Of a stretch of DNA of 64,000 nucleotides, positions 35,986 through 45,294 are shown in pieces (position 1 is the stretch's first letter; every line of letters begins with the position of its first letter). Source of the stretch: an uncultured Sphingobacteriales bacterium (GTDB lineage: Bacteria > Bacteroidota > Bacteroidia > Chitinophagales > Chitinophagaceae); assembly GCA_937871285.1 (NCBI GenBank), contig CALMQS010000029.1:1-64000 (forward strand). The letters are read 5' to 3'. The position numbers and the translations under genes are program-made. Under the pieces are notes generated by a model. It saw only the letters and a program-made list of their open reading frames with translations. It did not search any database and was not told the DNA's origin.

Positions 35986-38900
35986 ATGCAAATTAAAGCT
36001 CTTTACAACCCTATCGTTTTTTGTAAGAGAAAAGCGGGGGTATCCCTTACCAAAACGCTGTTAGTCATGAAACTAACTACCTTTTTATTACTGGTTTCCG
36101 TACTGCAGGTGTCTGCCAAATCCCATGCACAGACGGTTACTTACGAAGCCCGGTCGGTACCTTTGAAACAGGTATTTACAGTCATTAAAAAGCAAACCGG
36201 CTATGTGTTTTTTTACCGGGGCGATGATCTTACCGGTACACACGCTGTTTCCGTATCTTTCAAAAGCATTCCCTTGGAAACTGCCCTGGAAGAATTGCTG
36301 AAAGATCAGGGACTCGGCTATAACATCCAGGGCAAAGTCATTTTCATTACTAAATTCATGCCCAGTCTAAAGGTTACCGGAGAAACAAAAGTTGCTTTGC
36401 CACCAGTAAACAAGAAGGTCTCAGGCAGGATCACTGACAGTGGGGGCAGACCATTAGAAGGTGTATCTGTTATGCTGAAAGGGAGTTCAGTCGGCACATC
36501 TACCAACTCAAATGGAGCATTCGAAATTGAAGTGCCGGAAAATTCATTAAAGATATTGATCTTTTCTTTTGTGGGTATGGAAACAAAAGAAATTAACGTT
36601 GCGAATTTATCATCAGTGGAGCTAATATTAAATCAGGAAACTGCACAGCAACAGGAAATAGTAATGGTTGGATACGGCGCCCAAAAAAAAGTAAATCTTA
36701 CCGGAGCGGTATCGTCTGTTGATGCTAAACAAATAGAAAACAGGGCAGCTTCCGATATTTCGGCAATACTCACAGGCCAGGCGCCTGGTTTAACAGTTGT
36801 GCAGAATGGCGGTAATCCCGGCAGGAACACAGGTCTTTTAAATGTTCGTGGTATTGGCAGTTTCAATAGTACTGACCCGCTGATCATTGTAGACGGCATC
36901 CCTACAGGATCCATCACCGATATCAACCCACAGGATGTAGCCAGTATTTCTGTTTTGAAAGATGCTGCTTCGGCTTCGATTTATGGCGTTCGGGCAGCCA
37001 ATGGCGTTATACTCATCACCACTAAGCGGGGAAGCAGGAATAGCAAACCTAAAACCAGTTTCTCTCATCAAACCGGCTATACGCAGTTCATCCGGCTACC
37101 CCAAAAAGCGAATGCAGTTGAACTGGCCGAACTACATAACCAGGCCAGTGATAATGACGGCACGCCCCGGTTATTTACAGATGACGATCTCCGGAAGTTT
37201 GGTGATGGCAGCAGCCCGCTTACACATGCGAATATTGACCTTATTGGTTTGCTCTTCAAAAAAGGACTCTGGAATTCCGATAATCTGTCTGTATCCGGCG
37301 GTTCGGAACGCGGGACATATAACGTATCACTGGGGCACATATACGAAGGTGGTATCATCAACCAAACAGGTTTGAAAAAATACACTTTGCGTACCAATCT
37401 CGATTATAAAGCTACCTCAAAACTGAATATAGGTGTGAATATCGCAGGAACACTTAACCAGATTAAGGATCCAGGTGCAGGTATCAACTGGATCACACAT
37501 ATAGCTTTCAGGGAATGGGCCAACGATGCACTGCAGTTTCCTGATGGACGCTGGGCCAATCCTGCCTGGTCGGGAAGAGAACACAATGCGCTTGCATATA
37601 GTTCGGATGCGATGGGTTACTCTAAAACAAATGATGTACGCCTGATCGGTACAGGTTTTGCTGAATATCAGGTCATCCCATCATTATCTGTAAAAGGAAT
37701 CGCTTCTGTATTGCAGGATTTCAATAAAACTGATGGTATTCTCAGAGGCGTAGACCTATACCGTATTGATCCTGCTACAGGTGTTATAGCCGATAACCCC
37801 AGTTCAACTACTGTCAATCTTCAAAAAGGATCACCGGCAGTTGACAATGTATCAAGAGGTTATTTTAATAATACTGAACTGAATTACCAGTTGCTTCTCA
37901 ATTACGATAAAACATTTGGTAGGCACAGCATTACCGGCCTTGCCGGGCTTGAACAAAGGCAGAAGCGGGCAGAGTTCTCCAACCTGTACCGGAGGAAATT
38001 ATTATCCGATCAGTTGGACCAGATCAATGCGGCAACCGACATCAATAATGACGGTGCAGCCGGCAATACTACCGAGTTCAGGCTGCGATCCGTGTTTGGA
38101 AGAATCAATTACAGTTACGATAGCCGTTACCTGATGGAAGCTAACATAAGATATGATGGCTCCTCAAGGTTCGCCCCTGAGTTCAGGTACGATTATTTTC
38201 CTTCCGTATCACTGGGATGGAGAGTGTCCAAAGAAAACTTTTTTCGTATAGCATCTGTTTCGGAACTCAAACTCAGGGCATCGTGGGGTAAGCTGGGGAA
38301 TCAGGAAGTAGGAGATTATGTATACCTCCCTACCTATGGCGTTAGCGGCTTTTATTTGTTCGGCGGACAACAACAGCCGGCTATTATTGAAAGTGCACTG
38401 GCTAATCAAATATTGACCTGGGAAAAAACTTTAGCCAAGAATATTGGCATTGACCTGGGATTGTTAAATAACCGGTTTACCCTCAGCGCAGATTATTTTG
38501 AAAAAAATACGGACGACATACTGATGCGGATAGATCAGCCTGGCATACTGGGTGCGGCAGGTCCGGTGATCAATGCAGGCGCTGTGAAGAATACCGGGTT
38601 TGAAATTGATGCGGGATTTAAAGACCGGGTAGGCAAAGTAAACTATTATGTTCGTGCCAATTTTAGCAAAGTAAAAAACGAGATCACGAACCTTGCCGGA
38701 ACGGACAGGCCCGGTTTTAGCGTGGGAGATCCATTACAGAATATTTTTGGGTATCGGGCATTGGGCCTTTTTCAATCACAACAGGATATCGACAACCATG
38801 CCAGCCAAGTTTCTCTGGGTGCCACGCCAAAACCTGGCGATATCAAATATGCCGATCTTAATAAAGACAATAAAGTTGATGCAGAAGACCGAGAGAATCT

Positions 38901-39408
38901 TGGCGCCGGCTTTCCTGGCATTACTTACGGCTTTTCATTAGGCGCTGACTATAAAGGATTCGACTTTTCAATGGTATGGCAGGGTGTGGCAGACAGGAAA
39001 ATAATGGGTGCAGGAAGGTTTATTCAACCATTCTGGTTTGGGGCTTCTCCACTACAATATCAGATGGACAGTTGGACTACCACTAATACGGATGCGAAAT
39101 TTCCAAGAGCCAGTTTTAATAATGCGAGCAACTATACACCCAGTTCTTATTGGCTGCGGAATGGCGCTTATTTAAAAATGCGAAATATACAATTAGGCTA
39201 TTCACTTAATCCAAAAATACTGGGCAAACTAAAGGTTATCAAAGCACGCATATTTGTAAGTGCTGAAAACCTCATTACTATTACATCGTTCGACTATGGC
39301 TTTGACCCTGAAGATGTGTCGTCGGATGACCCCGTATCGTTTTTTGGAAATACTGCCAACTATCCCACTACCAAAAGAGTATTGGCAGGTTTAACGCTCA
39401 CCTTTTAA
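35986..39408 (+). CDS. SusC/RagA-type TonB-dependent transporter with STN domain
   Basis: This 1140-residue outer-membrane protein has a signal segment (LTKTLLVMKLTTFLLLVSVL), an STN signalling domain (VPLKQVFTVIKKQTGYVFFY), a CarboxypepD_reg-like domain (VSGRITDSGGRPLEGVSVML), the plug with LIIVDGIPTG and VLKDAASASIYGVRAANGVI, and a 22-strand barrel ending AGLTLTF. With the SusD partner it imports an oligomer across the outer membrane. The STN domain links it to the FecR/ECF pair upstream. The substrate cannot be read from sequence. Confidence 0.95.
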   Translation: MQIKALYNPIVFCKRKAGVSLTKTLLVMKLTTFLLLVSVLQVSAKSHAQTVTYEARSVPLKQVFTVIKKQTGYVFFYRGDDLTGTHAVSVSFKSIPLETALEELLKDQGLGYNIQGKVIFITKFMPSLKVTGETKVALPPVNKKVSGRITDSGGRPLEGVSVMLKGSSVGTSTNSNGAFEIEVPENSLKILIFSFVGMETKEINVANLSSVELILNQETAQQQEIVMVGYGAQKKVNLTGAVSSVDAKQIENRAASDISAILTGQAPGLTVVQNGGNPGRNTGLLNVRGIGSFNSTDPLIIVDGIPTGSITDINPQDVASISVLKDAASASIYGVRAANGVILITTKRGSRNSKPKTSFSHQTGYTQFIRLPQKANAVELAELHNQASDNDGTPRLFTDDDLRKFGDGSSPLTHANIDLIGLLFKKGLWNSDNLSVSGGSERGTYNVSLGHIYEGGIINQTGLKKYTLRTNLDYKATSKLNIGVNIAGTLNQIKDPGAGINWITHIAFREWANDALQFPDGRWANPAWSGREHNALAYSSDAMGYSKTNDVRLIGTGFAEYQVIPSLSVKGIASVLQDFNKTDGILRGVDLYRIDPATGVIADNPSSTTVNLQKGSPAVDNVSRGYFNNTELNYQLLLNYDKTFGRHSITGLAGLEQRQKRAEFSNLYRRKLLSDQLDQINAATDINNDGAAGNTTEFRLRSVFGRINYSYDSRYLMEANIRYDGSSRFAPEFRYDYFPSVSLGWRVSKENFFRIASVSELKLRASWGKLGNQEVGDYVYLPTYGVSGFYLFGGQQQPAIIESALANQILTWEKTLAKNIGIDLGLLNNRFTLSADYFEKNTDDILMRIDQPGILGAAGPVINAGAVKNTGFEIDAGFKDRVGKVNYYVRANFSKVKNEITNLAGTDRPGFSVGDPLQNIFGYRALGLFQSQQDIDNHASQVSLGATPKPGDIKYADLNKDNKVDAEDRENLGAGFPGITYGFSLGADYKGFDFSMVWQGVADRKIMGAGRFIQPFWFGASPLQYQMDSWTTTNTDAKFPRASFNNASNYTPSSYWLRNGAYLKMRNIQLGYSLNPKILGKLKVIKARIFVSAENLITITSFDYGFDPEDVSSDDPVSFFGNTANYPTTKRVLAGLTLTF

Positions 39409-39419
39409 TAATGCATTGT

Positions 39420-40907
39420 ATGAAAAAAATATTAGCTTCTATTATATTTATATCATTTCTCCTGTCCTGTAAAAAAAGTTTTCTCGATGTTGTCCCGCGC
39501 GACAAAGTATCGGATGCTACTTTCTGGAGAAATGAAGCAGATGCCAATGCCGCCGCCGCAGGCGTGTACAGTTACTGGAGTTTTCCTTTTGACGATGGAA
39601 TAAATAACGTACCCGGGAGGGCATTATTCCTTGGAGATGCCTGGAGTGATGATGCAACTACTTCTAATTTTTGGAACGGGTTCTGGTACAATACCTGGTC
39701 GGGCAATATATCAACACAGGATCCTACCATTAATAGCTATTGGATTGCTTTGTATGGAGTGATACGCAAAGCAAATATTTTTCTGACAAACATTGATAAA
39801 CCAATTATGGACGAAGCAGTACGCAAACGCCTTACAGCAGAAGTAAAATTTATAAGGGCTTATGAATACCTGTTGTTGCTCAATAACTGGGGAGGTGTGC
39901 CTATTGTAGATAAGCCGTTGGAAACAACTGAGCTCTCTATTCCGAAAAACACACCGGATGAAGTACGGAATTTTATTTTAAAAGACCTGGATGAAGCCAT
40001 ACCCGACCTCGCACTAACACCCGAAAAAGGCAGGATCAAAAAAGGAGCCGGACTATCCTTGAAAGCCAGGACATTATTGTACGGCAAAAGATGGACAGAA
40101 GCTGCCGCGGCAGCAAAGGAGGTAATGGACCTGGGTGTTCATGGCCTCTTTCAAACAACATCCGGGGATGGTTATATAAAACAATTTTTAACAGAAGAAA
40201 ATAAAGAAGTTTTGGCATCATGGAAATATGATGCCACACAGCGCCCAAACGAAAAGCCTGCTTTGATTGCCTTTTGGCAGGTATGGGGAGAAGGAAACCT
40301 TGTATCTCCAACACAAGCGCTTGTTGACGCATACGACACTTATGATAAGAATACAGATCAACTAATATCTGCAAATCCTGCGGCCCCATATGCAAATAGA
40401 GATCCTCGTTTTGATTTTACAGTGGTCACCGGTGTTGGATCCTCTACAGATTATGGAATAAAAAAATTTCTGGGCGCCGATGCCGGATCTGAAAATGTGA
40501 TTATACGATATGCCGAAGTGCTGTTAACATATGCCGAAGCGAAGATAGAAGACAATAAAATAGATAATTCTGTATTGGATGCCATCAACCAGGTCAGGGC
40601 CCGTGCCTATGGCGTAGACGTTACAAATGTGGCTGCTTACCCTGAGATCACTACGTTGGTACAAGCTGATCTGCTTAAGATTGTGCGTAATGAGCGCAGG
40701 GTAGAACTCGCTATGGAAGGCCTGCGTTGGTATGATATTACAAGATGGGGTATTGCAAACGCTGTAATGAATGGCCCCGTGCTGGGTGCTAATGGCATGG
40801 TTTCAAAAACACGAACATTTTCTGACAGGGATAATTTAAGGCCCATACCGCAACAACAAATAGATTTATCCAATAAGTCTTTAGTACAGAATCCGGGCTA
40901 TAACTAA
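39420..40907 (+). CDS. RagB/SusD-type surface lipoprotein
   Basis: The protein (495 aa) is exported as a lipoprotein (ILASIIFISFLLSC, lipobox Cys near residue 17, followed by KKS). It shows RagB/SusD motifs: FLDVVPRDKVSDATFWRNEADA, AEVKFIRAYEYLLLLNNWGG, IIRYAEVLLTYAEAKI and ERRVELAMEGLRWYDITRWG. It captures substrate for the SusC-like transporter 11 bp upstream. An upstream in-frame ATG (39411) is possible, but 39420 gives a better signal peptide. Confidence 0.93.
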   Translation: MKKILASIIFISFLLSCKKSFLDVVPRDKVSDATFWRNEADANAAAAGVYSYWSFPFDDGINNVPGRALFLGDAWSDDATTSNFWNGFWYNTWSGNISTQDPTINSYWIALYGVIRKANIFLTNIDKPIMDEAVRKRLTAEVKFIRAYEYLLLLNNWGGVPIVDKPLETTELSIPKNTPDEVRNFILKDLDEAIPDLALTPEKGRIKKGAGLSLKARTLLYGKRWTEAAAAAKEVMDLGVHGLFQTTSGDGYIKQFLTEENKEVLASWKYDATQRPNEKPALIAFWQVWGEGNLVSPTQALVDAYDTYDKNTDQLISANPAAPYANRDPRFDFTVVTGVGSSTDYGIKKFLGADAGSENVIIRYAEVLLTYAEAKIEDNKIDNSVLDAINQVRARAYGVDVTNVAAYPEITTLVQADLLKIVRNERRVELAMEGLRWYDITRWGIANAVMNGPVLGANGMVSKTRTFSDRDNLRPIPQQQIDLSNKSLVQNPGYN

Positions 40908-41096
40908 ACCTTTAATAAGATTTACATTAAAGTTATGGTCTGTCACCTTTTTTGAAAAGCCAGGAATACGTAAAAATGCTGGTCAGTGTTTTACTGATCA
41001 GTGCTTTTACTGTACGGGAGTTGTCGATGATATCGCAACTGACCAGGCTCGTTAACATAACAATACTCATATTTTAAACTAAAAAATCAAACGAGT

Positions 41097-43001
41097 ATGC
41101 TTAAGCGTAGAAAGTTCCTGAGGTGGGGAGGTCTCGCTTCCACTTCATTACTGCTTCCACTAACCGCCTGCCGAAAAGTGTTAAATACGCCCGAAGCAAA
41201 CAAACAAAAAAGTTTATCACAAAAGACTTCGTTTAGTAACGGAGGGCTTACTTTTTCCAAATGCGCAACCAACAAAGGGGCTTACCTGGCTGGAGAAAGC
41301 GTTACTTTATCGCTCGATGTTCAAAATATTACCGGGCAAACAATTCAATTGAACGAACTCCATGTTTTTTTCAAGGATATTTCCGACCCGTATGCTACTT
41401 TTAACCAAACAGTAACGCTTGCTACAAATATAACTATTGCGGCAGGACAGACTTATTCAATCGTAAACAAACCCATCTGGACGGTTCCCAGTTACGCATT
41501 GTTAAATGCTTTTGGAGAATTTATAGGCGGAACTTTCCAAAACAATTCGACTATCCCCAACACCTTTATGACTTTTTTCAGAGTCGTGAATCAAAACATT
41601 CTGACCACTTTTAAGATTACAGCTGCCTCCTACCAGGGTTTGAGTGTGCATTTACTGGATGGAGGCATGAGTGCTGAATATGCCATAGGGAAAGCTGCTG
41701 AAAACCTATCGGCAGGTGTGGCGCATTCGTGGTACCCAAGCGCACCTGGAAGCGGGCCAAGATCTGTTTATAGCACAACGCGGTTTCTTGAAGCCTCCGT
41801 CAACAACACTGTAAATTATTATAACCAGCAGTTTGGAAGTACGACAACATTTGACACAGTCGTTATTTCAACCGGTGTAGCTTCTATACCGTATCTGTCA
41901 AGAACAATGAAAGCGCCTGTTTTGCCTTTGCATTTTTTAGTAAGTGCAGACACAGTTAAAGAGATCGCTGCAATTTTGCAGTATTCCAAAGACCATGGAT
42001 ATGATGCTTACAGTGTATTGGGCTATGATGGCTCAGTAGCCAAGGCGGTTTCGTGGATCAAATTGTTAAGATTGCCTCCCCAGTATATCACCTTTTTACA
42101 ACAGCATAATGTAAAAAATATCGTCATTACAGGCACTACAACCTTAGGCGCCGGAGAAGGTACTGCCAAAAAGATTTTATATAACAACACTCCTTCAACA
42201 GGTTATAATCAAAGCGATATCTTCCTTTTATATACCCAAGGCGGCACTACCGGTGATTTTGACAATCTGTATAGCCGTATTAAAGACCTGCACGATTATG
42301 ATAATTTACTGGAGAGCAATTACCGTCAAATATCTGATTGGGAAAGCGGTGTGGCAGATGAACAAATTAATAACTTCTCGGCCGTAGCGAAATCTCAAAC
42401 CGGAGTAACCAGCGTGCAGGTATTAACCGCCACCGTAAGTGGGGGTACACTGGAATTATACAACTTGGCTACCTACCTAACCCTTTCCTTTATGCAAAAA
42501 AACAATTTGGTATTCGGTAGCAACCCGGTGCTGGGGGTAGCCATGAATCCTTATTTGCTTTCCCATCCACTTTATGAAACCAAAATACAATATCTTCCTT
42601 TCCTGTACTGGCAAGGAGGACCGCCATCATCCATTGTGGACCGACTAACCACCAGTACAAAGAACACCATACTTTCTTATTTCCCCAATACTAATTTTAA
42701 CGGACTATCTTTTTGGGTGAATACATCAAAAAATTTTGGCGGTTTTCAGGCATCCGGTCTGGTAAGTGAGTTACAAGCAAGAGGATTACTCAATATAACC
42801 AAAAGCAACGAGACGATTGACGAAGTATGGAACCCGAATGATGGCATGTCTGCCATTTGTGAAAGGGTGGCCAGCAATATTCTTCAGTATTCATCCCCGG
42901 CAGCATTAAAAACTTGGGATAATACGCTTGTTGCCTTGGCGCCTGCCGATCTCGTGACGCTGGCTTCAAGACACTCAAACATTATAGTAATTCAAAAATA
43001 A
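41097..43001 (+). CDS. Uncharacterised Tat-type lipoprotein of the SusCD locus
   Basis: The 634-residue product starts MLKRRKFLRWGGLASTSLLL PLTAC, a twin-Arg-like signal with a lipobox Cys, so it is likely exported and lipid-anchored. The remainder has an Ig-like beta-rich N-terminal part (about residues 45-170) and a long domain with motifs such as HLLDGGMSAEYAIGKAAENL and MKAPVLPLHFLVSADTVKEI. I recognise no family. As the only non-transport gene of the SusCD cluster, it is the candidate for binding or processing the imported substrate. The 189-bp gap before it contains a hairpin (CTGGTCAGT...ACTGATCAG, 40979-41001). Confidence 0.6.
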   Translation: MLKRRKFLRWGGLASTSLLLPLTACRKVLNTPEANKQKSLSQKTSFSNGGLTFSKCATNKGAYLAGESVTLSLDVQNITGQTIQLNELHVFFKDISDPYATFNQTVTLATNITIAAGQTYSIVNKPIWTVPSYALLNAFGEFIGGTFQNNSTIPNTFMTFFRVVNQNILTTFKITAASYQGLSVHLLDGGMSAEYAIGKAAENLSAGVAHSWYPSAPGSGPRSVYSTTRFLEASVNNTVNYYNQQFGSTTTFDTVVISTGVASIPYLSRTMKAPVLPLHFLVSADTVKEIAAILQYSKDHGYDAYSVLGYDGSVAKAVSWIKLLRLPPQYITFLQQHNVKNIVITGTTTLGAGEGTAKKILYNNTPSTGYNQSDIFLLYTQGGTTGDFDNLYSRIKDLHDYDNLLESNYRQISDWESGVADEQINNFSAVAKSQTGVTSVQVLTATVSGGTLELYNLATYLTLSFMQKNNLVFGSNPVLGVAMNPYLLSHPLYETKIQYLPFLYWQGGPPSSIVDRLTTSTKNTILSYFPNTNFNGLSFWVNTSKNFGGFQASGLVSELQARGLLNITKSNETIDEVWNPNDGMSAICERVASNILQYSSPAALKTWDNTLVALAPADLVTLASRHSNIIVIQK

Positions 43002-43154
43002 ATTTATGATTCGGTAAATAGCCGGTTTCTTTTCATTTTCATACTGGAATTGATTATCAATGTCTTTCTTCAAAAAAAAGATTTTGATTCCGTAAAAACA
43101 CGGTGCTGAAATCGTCTTTTGTTGTGATGCTATTGTGTTAAACACTATAAAGCA

Positions 43155-43180
43155 AAATCCCCCCGGTAAACCGGAGGGAT
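43155..43180 (-). terminator. Terminator of rpmE2
   Basis: On the minus strand, ATCCCTCCGG pairs with CCGGGGGGAT around a 6-nt loop, followed by a T-rich stretch; it lies just downstream of the L31 gene. Confidence 0.75.
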
Positions 43181-43203
43181 CTGTATTCGTTTGGACTAAG
43201 AAA

Positions 43204-43452
43204 TTATTTTTTTGCGTATTTCTTTTTGAATTTATCAATACGTCCTGCTGTATCAACCAATACCTTTTGCCCGGTATAGAAAGGATGCGAAGTATTGGAA
43301 ATTTCGAGTTTGATCAGCGGATATTCATTTCCGTCTTCCCATTTGATGGTTTCCCTGGAGGCTGCTGTTGAACGGGTAAGGAATGTAGACCCGTTACTCA
43401 TGTCTTTGAAAATTACAAACCTGTAATTTTGCGGATGGATACCTTGTTTCAT
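43204..43452 (-). CDS. rpmE2: Ribosomal protein L31 type B
   Basis: The 82-residue protein matches type B L31: [40 protein letters not shown] and [20 protein letters not shown]. It has no zinc-binding CxxC, which distinguishes it from type A, and is a large-subunit protein. I start at the ATG 43452 (MKQGIHP), the conserved N-terminus; the frame upstream adds only three residues. Its leader (about 43453-43500) contains a perfect GTACGG/CCGTAC hairpin. Confidence 0.95.
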   Translation of the reverse strand: MKQGIHPQNYRFVIFKDMSNGSTFLTRSTAASRETIKWEDGNEYPLIKLEISNTSHPFYTGQKVLVDTAGRIDKFKKKYAKK

Positions 43453-43473
43453 GATTATCAATGTTTTAAGGTT

Positions 43474-43491
43474 GTACGGATTTTGCCGTAC
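43474..43491 (-). promoter_or_regulatory. Hairpin in the L31 leader, possible ribosomal-protein autoregulatory element
   Basis: GTACGG-N6-CCGTAC (43474-43479 with 43486-43491) lies between the -7 element and the start codon of rpmE2. L31 leader motifs are known in several phyla, so this could be the binding site for feedback by L31. The assignment is inference. Confidence 0.4.
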
Positions 43492-43506
43492 TGTTTAAAA
43501 GAAGCG

Positions 43507-43514
43507 CAAAGGTA
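43507..43514 (-). promoter_or_regulatory. Bacteroidota -7 element of rpmE2
   Basis: TACCTTTG on the minus strand fits TAnnTTTG, 54 bp upstream of the rpmE2 ATG. Confidence 0.55.
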
Positions 43515-43539
43515 AATGGGAATGGGGTAAATGCAAAAA

Positions 43540-44295
43540 TTATATTGGTTTACGCTTTTTAGCCGCTCTCAGGTTAAGTGCTTCCACAAAAACGGAGAAT
43601 GCCATAGCGAAATAAATATACCCTTTGGGGATATGCTGGTCTAATCCTTCCGCTATGAGCGAAATGCCGATCAGCAGCAGGAAAGATAATGCCAGCATTT
43701 TTACTGTGGGGTGATCATTTACAAAGCTGCTGATCCTTTCTGCTGAAACGAACATGATCAATACCGCTATTACCACAGCCGCTATCATTATTTCTATATG
43801 ATCTGCCATGCCCACGGCAGTAATTACAGAATCAAGAGAAAATACCACATCCAGCAGGATTATTTCAATAATGACCCTGCTGAAAGAAATGACCCTTGGT
43901 GATTTTTTTGCTGTTTCCGCTCCGTGACCCTCTACTCTTTCATGAATTTCGGTGGTGCTTTTATATATCAGGAACAGGCCACCTGCAATAAGTATAATAT
44001 CCCTGCCCGATATTTTTAATTTTTCAAATAAGTCGCCCGCTTCTACGCCAAACCATTCCCCTATACTAAAAAGCGTAGCCGTTAAGGTCATTATCCAGCT
44101 AATAGAAAGCAACAACAGTACTCTCGTGATCATTGCAAGCGACAGGCCTATTCTCCTGGCTTTTTTTTGCTGATGCGGAGGTAATTTTCCGGAGATGATA
44201 GAAATAAAAACAATATTATCAATGCCCAGAACAATTTCCAGCACCGTAAGTGTTAGCAGCGAGATCCATGCTTCGGGAGTTGTTAACCATTCCAT
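43540..44295 (-). CDS. TerC-family integral membrane protein
   Basis: The 251-residue protein has about seven transmembrane helices and the TerC signatures VLEIVLGIDNIVFISIISG and IILLDVVFSLDSVITAVGM, each with the conserved acidic pairs proposed to bind metal. TerC proteins function in metal-ion (for example manganese) export or co-translational metalation and in tellurite resistance clusters; no other ter genes are nearby. It is on the same strand as rpmE2, 78 bp upstream of that gene's -7 element neighbourhood. Confidence 0.92.
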   Translation of the reverse strand: MEWLTTPEAWISLLTLTVLEIVLGIDNIVFISIISGKLPPHQQKKARRIGLSLAMITRVLLLLSISWIMTLTATLFSIGEWFGVEAGDLFEKLKISGRDIILIAGGLFLIYKSTTEIHERVEGHGAETAKKSPRVISFSRVIIEIILLDVVFSLDSVITAVGMADHIEIMIAAVVIAVLIMFVSAERISSFVNDHPTVKMLALSFLLLIGISLIAEGLDQHIPKGYIYFAMAFSVFVEALNLRAAKKRKPI

Positions 44296-44403
44296 ATCGG
44301 AGTAATATTATTCAAAAATAACGCGCAAGAGGATACTGCCAAAAAAAATGAAGCGTTCACCAAAAATAACAGTACAGGCGGTGTATGCAGTAAGCGTTCC
44401 GCT

Positions 44404-45162
44404 TTATACCGGCGATTGTACCTGCTTTAACAGGAACAGGAATGCCGCCAGCCCTTCTTTCTTTTTCTCATCTAACACATAATTAACATTGTACTTATAG
44501 TATTGGTTCAGATCAAATAATTTATACTGGCTTTCCTGTACTACTTCTTCGATATGCATGAGTCCAAATGCATTCGCCTCGTTAAAAGCATGAATAAATC
44601 CATCGGGCAGGGGTTTATTGGCTATCCAGGCGGCAAATACAAAGGGCAATCCTGTAAAGTCTTTCCAGGCTTCCCCCAAATCATAGATATATGTTGACTT
44701 GCTCCTTTGTTCAAATGCCCTGTCGCCTATTACTACAGCCGCCGTGGTGCCTGTTATGCGCTGCCGGAACGCTTCGTCTGTAGCATACTCAAACACAGGT
44801 GAAATTTTCCAGTATTGCTCCAGTAATATTCTTGCCAGGGTTACGGATGTTTTTGACTGATAATCTAGCAATACCGTTTCAATGCGGTTAACCGGAACCT
44901 CGCTGAATAAACAAACCGTTGCTACGGGTCCGTTGCATCCGATACAATAATCCGAAACAATATAAGATTCCTGCATTTCGGGAATAACTGCCACAGGCAC
45001 AATCCCCATATCCACTTCTCCCGACAGCAGCATTGCAGCGAGCCGGGAAGGAAAAGTTTCTACAATATTTATGTCATCAATAACCCGGGAATGCTTAATA
45101 CCATACAAAAGCGGCTTTACATTCAGATAATCAATTATGCCAACGCTTATTTTATTTCTCAT
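44404..45162 (-). CDS. mqnA: Menaquinone biosynthesis protein MqnA (chorismate dehydratase)
   Basis: The 252-residue protein is a periplasmic-binding-like enzyme of the futalosine pathway that converts chorismate to 3-enolpyruvylbenzoate. It starts KISVGIIDYLNVKPLLYGI and contains GEVDMGIVPVAVIP, LLDYQSKTSVTLARILL and AVVIGDRAFEQ, as in MqnA. I start at the ATG 45162; a TTG at 45174 is less likely. It is divergent from purB. Confidence 0.93.
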   Translation of the reverse strand: MRNKISVGIIDYLNVKPLLYGIKHSRVIDDINIVETFPSRLAAMLLSGEVDMGIVPVAVIPEMQESYIVSDYCIGCNGPVATVCLFSEVPVNRIETVLLDYQSKTSVTLARILLEQYWKISPVFEYATDEAFRQRITGTTAAVVIGDRAFEQRSKSTYIYDLGEAWKDFTGLPFVFAAWIANKPLPDGFIHAFNEANAFGLMHIEEVVQESQYKLFDLNQYYKYNVNYVLDEKKKEGLAAFLFLLKQVQSPV

Positions 45163-45234
45163 GTTTGGTTTCAATTAAATCATCCATGCACCTGTACCAT
45201 TGCGTACCGATAAAAATTTTTCAACTTTTTCATG

Positions 45235-45242
45235 TAGGTTTG
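45235..45242 (+). promoter_or_regulatory. Bacteroidota -7 element of purB
   Basis: TAGGTTTG fits TAnnTTTG, 52 bp upstream of the purB ATG. Confidence 0.5.
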
Positions 45243-45294
45243 CCCGCAAATGTAGGCTAATCCCCTTTTATTATACTTCAAATATTATACAATA

